This document shows, in pieces, positions 1-7,310 of a stretch of 17,813 nucleotides of DNA (positions are counted from its first letter, which is position 1; every line of letters starts with the position of its first letter). Source of the DNA: CAZCBD01 sp964496755 (lineage in GTDB: Bacteria > Bacteroidota > Ignavibacteria > Ignavibacteriales > Melioribacteraceae); contig CAZCBD010000034.1 in NCBI GenBank assembly GCA_964496755.1, forward strand, positions 1 to 17,813, in the 5' to 3' direction. The notes beneath the pieces were generated by a model that saw nothing but the letters and a program-made list of their open reading frames with translations, ran no database searches and was not told where the DNA came from. The position numbers and the translations under genes are program-made.

Positions 1-93
1 AGAGCAAGAATGGCTACAAAAAACGGAAGAAAAATTCTTGCCAGAAGAAGAGCCAAAGGCAGAAAAAGATTAACAGTTAGCGACGAATATTAG
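1..93 (+). CDS. rpmH: 50S ribosomal protein L34, C-terminal part (5' end outside window)
   Basis: The first 30 codons, in frame from base 1 and ending at a TAG at 91-93, read RARMATKNGRKILARRRAKG followed by RKRLTVSDEY. This is the very basic, unmistakable C-terminal two thirds of L34, a structural protein of the large ribosomal subunit. About 15-20 N-terminal residues lie off the left edge. The ATG at 10-12 is an internal Met of the family (the conserved R-M-A-T/S segment), not the start. The rnpA start follows two bases after the stop, the classic rpmH-rnpA arrangement, so the two are almost certainly cotranscribed. Confidence 0.95.
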   Translation, partial: RARMATKNGRKILARRRAKGRKRLTVSDEY

Positions 94-95
94 TA

Positions 96-509
96 GTGAA
101 AAAATTTGGTCTTTCAAAAATAGAAAGGCTTAAATCAAAAAAGGAAATTGATTTAATTTATTCAACCGGTAAAACTCTTATTTCTAAAAACAAAAAGATT
201 AAAGCAATCTATGTTTTAACCAAAGACAGTGGTTTTACCGGTGTTCGTATTGGAGTAGGAGTTAGTAAAAAAGCTGGAAAAGCTTTTTGGCGAAATAGAA
301 TTAAAAGATTGTTGCGAGTTTCTTATCGGTTGAATAAACATATTTTAACAGAACTGTTCTCTGAAAATTCTTGTAATTTAACATCAAACAAACTGTTGAT
401 TTTTTTTTCGTTATTTAGATTGCAACAGAAATATAATAAAAATGTTAAATTAAAAGATTTGGAAAACGAAGTAATAGATTTACTTTTTCAAATAAAAAAA
501 AAGCATTAA
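96..509 (+). CDS. rnpA: Ribonuclease P protein component
   Basis: This 137-residue basic protein is the protein subunit of RNase P, which with the catalytic RNA removes 5' leaders from pre-tRNAs. The diagnostic RNR signature is visible at residues 61-74 (GKAFWRNRIKRLLR, with R66-N67-R68), preceded by the typical beta-strand segment VRIGVGVSKKAGKA. It is slightly longer than the usual 110-125 residues because of a Lys-rich C-terminal tail. The start is GTG, two bases after the rpmH stop, with no visible Shine-Dalgarno, so translation is probably coupled to rpmH. yidD begins two bases after its stop. The family assignment is secure. The Glu that often ends the RNR helix (RLLRE) is Val here, a minor variation. 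Confidence 0.96.
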   Translation: MKKFGLSKIERLKSKKEIDLIYSTGKTLISKNKKIKAIYVLTKDSGFTGVRIGVGVSKKAGKAFWRNRIKRLLRVSYRLNKHILTELFSENSCNLTSNKLLIFFSLFRLQQKYNKNVKLKDLENEVIDLLFQIKKKH

Positions 510-511
510 AA

Positions 512-721
512 ATGCGTAAGTTTTTTATATTTTTAATAAATATTTATCAGAAATTGATCTCACCTCTTTTCCCACCTTCATGCCGTTTTTATCCAACTTG
601 TTCTACTTATGCAAAACAATCTTTGGAAAAATATGGTGTTTTTAAAGGTGGCGCAAAAGCTGCGTGGAGAGTCTTAAGATGTAATCCGTTTAACAAAGGC
701 GGATATGATCCACTAAAATAA
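512..721 (+). CDS. yidD: Membrane protein insertion efficiency factor YidD
   Basis: A 69-residue protein with an N-terminal amphipathic/hydrophobic segment (residues 3-20) followed by the YidD core CRFYPTCSTYAKQSLEKYG. Cys24, Cys30 and Cys57 are in place, and the end N-P-F-x-x-G-G-Y-D-P is typical. YidD sits on the inner face of the cytoplasmic membrane and assists YidC-dependent insertion of membrane proteins. Its length is normal for the family. It lies between rnpA and yidC with gaps of 2 and 12 bases, the standard operon order, so it is presumably translated from the same message. No clear ribosome binding site is seen before the ATG. Confidence 0.96.
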   Translation: MRKFFIFLINIYQKLISPLFPPSCRFYPTCSTYAKQSLEKYGVFKGGAKAAWRVLRCNPFNKGGYDPLK

Positions 722-733
722 ATTGGAAATTAT

Positions 734-2647
734 ATGGATAAGCAAACTTCTTTAGCATTTGTTTTAATTGCAGTTATTATGGTTGTTTGGATGATGATGA
801 ATCAACCGGAACCAAAACCTGTGTTACCTAACCAACCTGATTCATCGATTGTTAAATCCGATTCTTTAGTTAATCAAATTACCAATCAAAAAGCCGTTGA
901 ACAAAAATCTGTTCAAAACAAACAAACAGTAGCACAACAATTTTCGGAAACCGATTCAGAAAAATTGACAACAACTTTTGGTAATTCCGACCAACAAAAT
1001 TTAAAAGAAAAAATTATTACCGTTGAAACGGATTTGGTTCGCATAGAACTTTCCACCAAAGGTGCCGGAATAAAAAAATATTTTCTTAAAAAATTTGATA
1101 CTTGGTATTCAAACGAAATAGGCAAAGATACACTGTGGTACCAAAAATGGGTACAATTAATTAACAAGCAGAAAAGCGGTAGCGAATTAAATTTACTATT
1201 TGTAACCAAAGCCGGTCAAAAGGTGAATACTCGTGATTTGAATTTTACTCCGAATAAATCCGGCTATTATTATAGGATATCTAATGATGATTCTTTGAAA
1301 TTAACTTTTACCTTTGAAGTTGAAAATGGGAAATATATAAAAAAAGACTATACTTTCTATGGAAACAATTATGCCTCTAAATTTGATGTAGAATTAGTAA
1401 ACTTGAATGAAATTATTAATGGTTATAATTTTGACTTAATGTGGGAATCGGGAATCAATTTTACTGAAAAAAATTCTACCGATGAATCTCAATATGCAAA
1501 AGCCAGTGTTTACATGGCTGAGGAATTGGCTGATATAGATGCTACTTCAACGGATAAAAAAGAAACAAAAGAATTTCACGGTAAAGTGGATTGGTTGGGT
1601 ATTAAAACAAAATATTTCGGGATGATGCTTTCACCACTTACTGAAAATTCTGCAAATGGTGCTTTTGTTTCCGGATACAAGACAGAGGATAAAAAGTTGG
1701 GTCCTCGTGAATATTATTACACTTCGCTTCAAGTTCCTTTCCAAAATTTGAATTATCAGAAAAATTCTTACGAATTATACTTGGGGCCAATTGATTATTC
1801 AACCTTAAAAGAATATAATCGAGGTTATGAAGCCTTTTACGATTTTGGTAGTTTTTTCGGACTAAAAATTATAACAAGACCAATCTCCGAATATATTTTG
1901 ATGCCTCTCTTTAAATTTTTGCATGGTTTCATTCCCAACTACGGTTTTGTAATAATTATTTTTTCATTACTAATAAAAATCCCACTTTGGCCATTAACAA
2001 AATCATCATACAAATCAATGAGAAAAATGCAATTGTTGCAACCGAAAATTGCGGCAATTAAAGAACAATACAAAAATGACCCTCAACGAGTTCAAAAAGA
2101 AACAATGAAAATGTACTCTACCTATGGAATTAACCCGATGGGCGGATGTTTGCCAATGATATTGCAAATGCCGATTCTGTTTGCATTATTCACATTCTTA
2201 AGAGTTTCCATTGACATACGCCACGAACCTTTTATTTGGTGGATTACAAATTTATCTTCACCCGACATTATGTTCAGACTTCCCTTCTCACTTCCTTTAA
2301 TGGGTAGTCATATTAGTGGTTTAGCTTTATTTATGGGTATTACAATGTTTTTCACTAATAAAATGACAATGAAGGATCCTTCTCAAAAGGCAACTATGTA
2401 CATGATGCCCATTGCAATGACGATGGCATTCAACGGTTTTTCTTCGGGATTGAATTTGTATTATGCAATGTTCAATTTATTTTCAATTTTCCAACAAAAG
2501 CTAATCAACAATAACAAAGAAGAATCCGAGTTAGTTCCGGTAAAAAATCCCAAAAAGAAAAAAACCGGATTTATGCAAAGAATGATGGAAGCTGCCGAAG
2601 AAAAGCAAAAACAACAGCAAAACTATAATAGAAAAAAAAGAAAATAA
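734..2647 (+). CDS. yidC: Membrane protein insertase YidC (Gram-negative type)
   Basis: A 637-residue inner-membrane insertase that acts alone or with SecYEG. The order is: an N-terminal membrane anchor (about residues 7-22), a Gln/Asn/Ser-rich linker, the large periplasmic P1 beta domain (about 95-360), then the conserved Oxa1/YidC core (about 375-600) with five hydrophobic segments. Visible landmarks are PLTKSSYKSMRKMQLLQPKI and INPMGGCLPMILQMPI. The tail is strongly basic (KKKK, RKKRK), suiting ribosome contact. The groove position that is Arg in E. coli YidC appears to be Lys415 here (SLLIKIPLWPL), still positive. A GGA lies about 8 bases before the ATG. It is the last gene of the rpmH-rnpA-yidD-yidC unit, and a hairpin terminator begins four bases after the stop. 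Confidence 0.97.
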   Translation: MDKQTSLAFVLIAVIMVVWMMMNQPEPKPVLPNQPDSSIVKSDSLVNQITNQKAVEQKSVQNKQTVAQQFSETDSEKLTTTFGNSDQQNLKEKIITVETDLVRIELSTKGAGIKKYFLKKFDTWYSNEIGKDTLWYQKWVQLINKQKSGSELNLLFVTKAGQKVNTRDLNFTPNKSGYYYRISNDDSLKLTFTFEVENGKYIKKDYTFYGNNYASKFDVELVNLNEIINGYNFDLMWESGINFTEKNSTDESQYAKASVYMAEELADIDATSTDKKETKEFHGKVDWLGIKTKYFGMMLSPLTENSANGAFVSGYKTEDKKLGPREYYYTSLQVPFQNLNYQKNSYELYLGPIDYSTLKEYNRGYEAFYDFGSFFGLKIITRPISEYILMPLFKFLHGFIPNYGFVIIIFSLLIKIPLWPLTKSSYKSMRKMQLLQPKIAAIKEQYKNDPQRVQKETMKMYSTYGINPMGGCLPMILQMPILFALFTFLRVSIDIRHEPFIWWITNLSSPDIMFRLPFSLPLMGSHISGLALFMGITMFFTNKMTMKDPSQKATMYMMPIAMTMAFNGFSSGLNLYYAMFNLFSIFQQKLINNNKEESELVPVKNPKKKKTGFMQRMMEAAEEKQKQQQNYNRKKRK

Positions 2648-2650
2648 AAT

Positions 2651-2680
2651 AAAAAAGCTGCTATTTTTAGCAGCTTTTTT
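2651..2680 (+). terminator. Intrinsic terminator of the rpmH-rnpA-yidD-yidC operon
   Basis: Bases 2657-2663 (GCTGCTA) pair perfectly with 2668-2674 (TAGCAGC) around a TTTT loop. The stem is extended by A6 (2651-2656) against T6 (2675-2680), giving 13 pairs, and the T-run continues past an A. It starts four bases after the yidC stop codon. The leading A-run means it could also work on the other strand, although no minus-strand gene runs into it here. Confidence 0.9.
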
Positions 2681-2735
2681 ATTTTTAAATGTTAGATTTA
2701 ATACTTAATTAATTTTCAATTAAAATAATTTAATA

Positions 2736-5414
2736 ATGAAAAAAATCGCATTCATATTTATATTCATTTCTGTTTTGCTTGCTCAAACAAAAATGAAAAT
2801 TGAAATAGATTCAATTACCCAAGATGCTCCTTATGGAATTACAAAACAAACAGCTGTTAATTTTCCCAAAATTGCTTTGGTTTTAAGCGGTGGCGGTTCA
2901 CGCGGAATTTCCGAAATTGGTGTTTTAAAAGCTTTTCAAGAAAATAATATCCCCATTAATTTTATTGTTGGTACAAGTATGGGAAGTATCATAGGAGGGC
3001 TTTATTCTGCAGGTGTTTCTCTCGATGAACTCAAAAAAATTGCAGCTGATGAAAAATGGAAAGAATTTCAACAAGCAAATGATTTTAACAGAAAAGATTT
3101 ATTTGTTGACCAAAAGGTAACTGAGGATAAAGCTTTTTTAACCATAAGATTTAATCATTTAAAACCAATAATTCCAACCTCAATTAATGCTGGCAATAAG
3201 ATTTCTACATTTTTAAATTTAGCAACAATGAAAGCTCCTTTAAATTTTGAATCCGATTTTTCGAAATTATTTATTCCCTTTCAAGCAGTTTCAACAAATT
3301 TAATTAAAGGCTCTCCGGTTATTCTAAAAAAAGGAAGATTAAGTGAAGCAATAAGAGCAAGTTCAAGTGTTTCATTGTTGCTACCACCTGTAAAAATTGA
3401 TTCTTTGTTACTTGCTGATGGTGGTCTGGTTTCTAATGTTCCTGTAAGAATTGCAAAAAAATTAAATCCGGATATAATTGTAGCAGTTAATGTAACCAGT
3501 CCTCTGCGAACAAAAAAAGATTTAAACTTCCCCTGGAATATTGCAGATCAAATAATAAGCATTCCTATTTCTGTAATTAACAAAGAAGATTTGAAAGAAG
3601 CTGATATTGTAATTACCCCTGACATGGGCAATGTCCAAGGCACCGATTTCAACAATATTGACTGGCTTATTTCACAAGGATATATCGAAGGTCAAAAATA
3701 TATTTCAGAAATTGAAAAGATAATAAAACAAAATTTTATTGAAAATAATTTGCACTATAATTTTGATATTAAAAATCCGCGACTAACTACTAACGACAAA
3801 AATGTTGAAAATATTTTCAAATCATATTTAAGAATTTCAAATAAAATTAATCTTGCTGAATTTTATTTTGATTTAACCAAACTTTTTAATTCCGGTGAAT
3901 ATAAATCTATTAAAATTAATATTGATTTATATTCGGATTTTTCAAGTTTGAATATTTTAACTTCAAAAACTTCAATAATCAACAATATTAATTTGACAAA
4001 GGATTCTAATGAGTTTGTAAAAACCAAATTACTTAAAATGTTAAAAGGTAATCGCTATAATTCTTACTTATTAACAAGATCTTTTAATGAAATAATAAAT
4101 CATTACCGAGATAGTGGGAATCTGCTGGCCACTATTAAACAAACAAGTTTTAAAAACAATATTCTATCGGTTGAATTTGATGAAGGCAAAATTGATAGTA
4201 TAAAAGTTTACGGTGGTGAAAACACAGCATCCACAGTTGTTTCCAGAGAATTTGCATTTTCAAAATTCAAACCTTTTTTGCTTTCTGACGCAGAAAAAAC
4301 ACTTTTAAATATCACAAGCTCCAACTTGTTTGATAATGTTGAATTACAAATTGTAAAAGAAAAGAATCTTAATATTCTAAATATTCATTTGGCTGAAAAG
4401 ATTCCAACAGTATTTAGACTTGGCGCCAGATTGGATAATGAATACCATAGTCAACTTGCCTTCGATTTCAGAAATGAAAATATTTTTGGTACCGGCACCG
4501 AACTTGGCATTATTTTTTCCACAGGCATTCAAAATCGATCACTTGTTATTGAACATAAGGCCAATAGAATTTTCGATACTTATTTAACTTACAAAATCAG
4601 AGCTTATCACGGTTTTAAAGACATAAAAGTTTACGATTATGTTCAAACTAATATTATTAATGAATTCAATCGTGAAGAGAAAGCCAAATATCGCCAAGTA
4701 AAATCAGGTTTATCAATTGGAATCGGGTCTCAATTTAAACGTCTTGGTAATCTGATTTTTGAAGGACGATTCGAAAACAACAAAATTATAAACAAAAATA
4801 ATTTTGAATTAAATAGTGAAAACTTTAATTACACTGCCTTCAAACTATCTTTAATGATCGATTCTCAAAACAAGTATCCATTCCCCACAAAAGGTGTTTT
4901 TATAAATACATATTATGAAACTGCCCAAGCAATTCTAGGTACTAAATTATCTTATTCCAAATTCAGTTTTAAATACAGAAATTATTTTACTTTTAATGAG
5001 TATCACACAATAGGTACAAGATTCACGCTTGGCTTTGCAGATAAAACTCTCCCGATTTCACAACAATTTTCCTTTGGAGGACAAGATTCATTTTTCGGTT
5101 TTCGTGAAAATGAATTTAGAGGAAAACAAATTTTTATTTCTTCATTGGAATATAGATTTCGGATTCCGGTTAAATTTATTACTGATATTTATCTGAAGTT
5201 GCGCTACGATTTAGGATCATCTTGGATAGAAAGAGAGACAATAAAGTTTAAAAATCTAAAGCATGGAATTGGTGCTACTATTTCATTAAACACTCCAATT
5301 GGGCCCGCGGATTTTTCTGTCGGTCGCTCTTTTGTCATAGCCGATAAACTGAAAAACAACAAAATAATCTACGGGCCGGTATTCTTTTACTTTACAATTG
5401 GATATTATTATTAA
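2736..5414 (+). CDS. Secreted patatin-like phospholipase with C-terminal Omp85-type outer-membrane barrel
   Basis: 892 residues. A signal peptide (about 1-17, MKKIAFIFIFISVLLAQ) is followed by a patatin domain (about 46-300). That domain has the oxyanion loop G52-G-G-S-R-G, the nucleophile elbow G79-T-S81-M-G and the DGG motif with catalytic Asp228, so the Ser-Asp dyad of a serine lipase/acyl hydrolase is complete. Residues of about 395-565 look like one or two POTRA-type alpha/beta units. From about 575 to the end the pattern is alternating beta-strands, with an Omp85-like segment F780GGQDSFFGF789 and an aromatic C-terminus (FTIGYYY). This architecture matches type Vd/PlpD-like patatin-barrel proteins, so it is probably anchored in the outer membrane with the lipase in the periplasm or exported. 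The substrate cannot be told. It has its own start region after the yidC terminator, with no Shine-Dalgarno seen. Confidence 0.88.
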   Translation: MKKIAFIFIFISVLLAQTKMKIEIDSITQDAPYGITKQTAVNFPKIALVLSGGGSRGISEIGVLKAFQENNIPINFIVGTSMGSIIGGLYSAGVSLDELKKIAADEKWKEFQQANDFNRKDLFVDQKVTEDKAFLTIRFNHLKPIIPTSINAGNKISTFLNLATMKAPLNFESDFSKLFIPFQAVSTNLIKGSPVILKKGRLSEAIRASSSVSLLLPPVKIDSLLLADGGLVSNVPVRIAKKLNPDIIVAVNVTSPLRTKKDLNFPWNIADQIISIPISVINKEDLKEADIVITPDMGNVQGTDFNNIDWLISQGYIEGQKYISEIEKIIKQNFIENNLHYNFDIKNPRLTTNDKNVENIFKSYLRISNKINLAEFYFDLTKLFNSGEYKSIKINIDLYSDFSSLNILTSKTSIINNINLTKDSNEFVKTKLLKMLKGNRYNSYLLTRSFNEIINHYRDSGNLLATIKQTSFKNNILSVEFDEGKIDSIKVYGGENTASTVVSREFAFSKFKPFLLSDAEKTLLNITSSNLFDNVELQIVKEKNLNILNIHLAEKIPTVFRLGARLDNEYHSQLAFDFRNENIFGTGTELGIIFSTGIQNRSLVIEHKANRIFDTYLTYKIRAYHGFKDIKVYDYVQTNIINEFNREEKAKYRQVKSGLSIGIGSQFKRLGNLIFEGRFENNKIINKNNFELNSENFNYTAFKLSLMIDSQNKYPFPTKGVFINTYYETAQAILGTKLSYSKFSFKYRNYFTFNEYHTIGTRFTLGFADKTLPISQQFSFGGQDSFFGFRENEFRGKQIFISSLEYRFRIPVKFITDIYLKLRYDLGSSWIERETIKFKNLKHGIGATISLNTPIGPADFSVGRSFVIADKLKNNKIIYGPVFFYFTIGYYY

Positions 5415-7301
5415 TTAAAACCTTCTCACTCTTTTATAAACAACTTGTTTTTTATCTTCCTTAATCACTCTGTTCTGAAAATCTTTTAATAATTTATATT
5501 CATTGACCTCAAAAATATTTTTATTGTATTTAAATAAACGTGAGAAAATCAAACTTTCTTTTTTATCATCAAACGATGTAACATACTTTCCTATTTTATT
5601 TTCAATAACACACGGTTTAGGAACAAATTCAATTCTAAAATACTTCGGTTTTTTTATAACCAATGTATCACAATCCATATAAGCATAATTATAATAAACC
5701 GGATACTTTCTGTCTTCTTCATCGGGAATATTTTTTTCCGTTAATAAATTCAATATTCTTGGATTAAAGAAAATACGTTTTCCAATCATTTTCACGGCAT
5801 TAGCATAACTGCCGGAAAAAGTTATTTTTAGATCTTTCCCAATTTCTTCGAAGTTAAATTTTTTAAGTTTAAAATTCTTGAAATTTGAATGAAGTAAATT
5901 TAAAAATGATTTTTTTATTTTTGTTTCTTTATTAGTTTTAAGAATTCTTTGCCAATATTGTTTTTGTAAACCTTTAAATGAAACCGTACCACTAATTTTT
6001 AAATTCTTGCCGATAATCTTTGCTGTAATTTTTGAGCAGGAAAAATTTTCTTCCGGTTTGTTTTCCTTAATTTTTACAAGATTCCCTTCGTTTTTGTCTA
6101 TTATTAGCGCATAAGAACCATGCAATGCTGATGGAATTTGATTTAATTCCAACTCATCGCTCGTACATTCAACCCAAATCGTATCCTTTAGCTGAGGAAT
6201 GCATGCTATGCAATGATTGAACTGATTGGCAACAAAATTCTTATCAACAATACCATAATTTTTTGGTATAGCTAAAGCTAATTTTGCATCGATATTTATA
6301 GATTTTAAAAGTGAAACAAAGAGAACGGATAAATCCTTACAATCACCATATTTATTTTTTTTAATTTCGAAAGCATTATGTGGTTCCCAAGCCCCTTCTC
6401 CTAATAATATTGCAACATATCTTGTATTATCTTGAAGATATTTATAAACCTTGCTAATTTTTTCAAAATCAGTTTTGCAATTTTTTGTCAAGCTTAGAAT
6501 TTCTGATTTTATATTATTATTGATTTTAATTTTATTATTAGAAAGCCTATAAAACCAGTTAGAAAATTCTTTCCAACTTTTAAACGACCCTCGTAAATCA
6601 GCTAAAGTAAAATAATCGGGAGCAAATCTCAAACCGTTTTGAATTCTTGAACCGGGATATAAAAAATCTTCCTTTACTAATTCCGGTATATTTTTAATTT
6701 TACATGAATATATATCGTATGAATCATACTTTGACTTGCTCAGTCTTAATTTATCACCCCAGATCTTTTTATGAAACTTAACGGATGGGTCTACTTTTAA
6801 TTCAAAATCAGCTTTTAAGACCGGAATTTTAAGTTGCGGAAACCAGCCCGGCCATAAAAATAAACTGGAAATACTAGTGGTATAATTATATTCCAAAATA
6901 TATGGATACTTAAAATATTTAAGTTCAAAATAAGTATAACTATTATTATCCTCTAGAATTCCGGCACTGGAAAATTTGGCCTTTCGTACTTCGGAATTTT
7001 TTAATTCTTTAATAATATTTCCCAGAGTATCTTTGATACAGGCATAAATATTGCCCATTTCAACAAAAGGTGATCTTGAAATAACCACAACACAATGCTT
7101 ATCGCCAGCTACATTATTAACCTGTATTTTTCGTGATATATAGTTCTCAACTTTATTATCTTTAACTACTTGTTTTGTTACTGATGATATTACATAAGCA
7201 TCACTCTGTTCTATTAATGAATCTATTTTAGCATCTGTTTCTAATTTTATTTCTTGAGCAAAAATTATAGAAAACAAAAAAACAATAAGTAATATTTTCA
7301 T
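5415..7301 (-). CDS. Secreted DUF3857 / transglutaminase-like protein, catalytic residues present
   Basis: 628 residues with a signal peptide (MKILLIVFLFSIIFAQ, cleavage near 15-16), so it is periplasmic or exported. Residues of about 50-205 look like a DUF3857 beta domain. Residues of about 270-390 are a transglutaminase-like core: NKYGDCKDLS gives Cys321, QFNHCIACI gives His363, and WVECTSD supplies the acid (Glu378 at the position usually written WLD/ECT, with Asp382 nearby). The last 230 residues are a beta-rich domain. The Cys-His-acid set is that of papain-like/transglutaminase folds, so peptidase or amidase/transferase chemistry is possible, but the substrate of this family is unknown to me. 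It starts 8 bases after its paralogue, with a Shine-Dalgarno overlapping that gene's stop. Its own stop abuts the stop of the convergent patatin gene. Confidence 0.82.
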   Translation of the reverse strand: MKILLIVFLFSIIFAQEIKLETDAKIDSLIEQSDAYVISSVTKQVVKDNKVENYISRKIQVNNVAGDKHCVVVISRSPFVEMGNIYACIKDTLGNIIKELKNSEVRKAKFSSAGILEDNNSYTYFELKYFKYPYILEYNYTTSISSLFLWPGWFPQLKIPVLKADFELKVDPSVKFHKKIWGDKLRLSKSKYDSYDIYSCKIKNIPELVKEDFLYPGSRIQNGLRFAPDYFTLADLRGSFKSWKEFSNWFYRLSNNKIKINNNIKSEILSLTKNCKTDFEKISKVYKYLQDNTRYVAILLGEGAWEPHNAFEIKKNKYGDCKDLSVLFVSLLKSINIDAKLALAIPKNYGIVDKNFVANQFNHCIACIPQLKDTIWVECTSDELELNQIPSALHGSYALIIDKNEGNLVKIKENKPEENFSCSKITAKIIGKNLKISGTVSFKGLQKQYWQRILKTNKETKIKKSFLNLLHSNFKNFKLKKFNFEEIGKDLKITFSGSYANAVKMIGKRIFFNPRILNLLTEKNIPDEEDRKYPVYYNYAYMDCDTLVIKKPKYFRIEFVPKPCVIENKIGKYVTSFDDKKESLIFSRLFKYNKNIFEVNEYKLLKDFQNRVIKEDKKQVVYKRVRRF

Positions 7302-7306
7302 AATAT

Positions 7307-7310
7307 CCCC
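7307..7310 (-). promoter_or_regulatory. Ribosome binding site of the downstream DUF3857 gene, overlapping the upstream stop codon
   Basis: On the minus strand the junction reads TAGGGGATATTATG. The TAG is the stop of the upstream DUF3857 gene (7310-7312), GGGG is the Shine-Dalgarno-like core, and ATG at 7299-7301 starts the next gene. The last G of the stop codon is part of the binding site. This supports both the chosen start and translational coupling of the two genes. Confidence 0.7.

Noticed and set aside
10..12. ATG as the start of a small basic protein
   Set aside because: It is the internal Met in the conserved R-M-A-T segment of L34; the reading frame is open to the left edge.
913..1209. 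Minus-strand frame of 98 residues inside yidC
   Set aside because: It is an antisense shadow lying over the linker and P1 domain of YidC, with no independent support.
5430..5460. Possible hairpin AAACAA/TTGTTT as a convergent terminator between the patatin and DUF3857 genes
   Set aside because: The arms leave a loop of only one base and are pure A/T apart from one pair each, so it is not a credible terminator.
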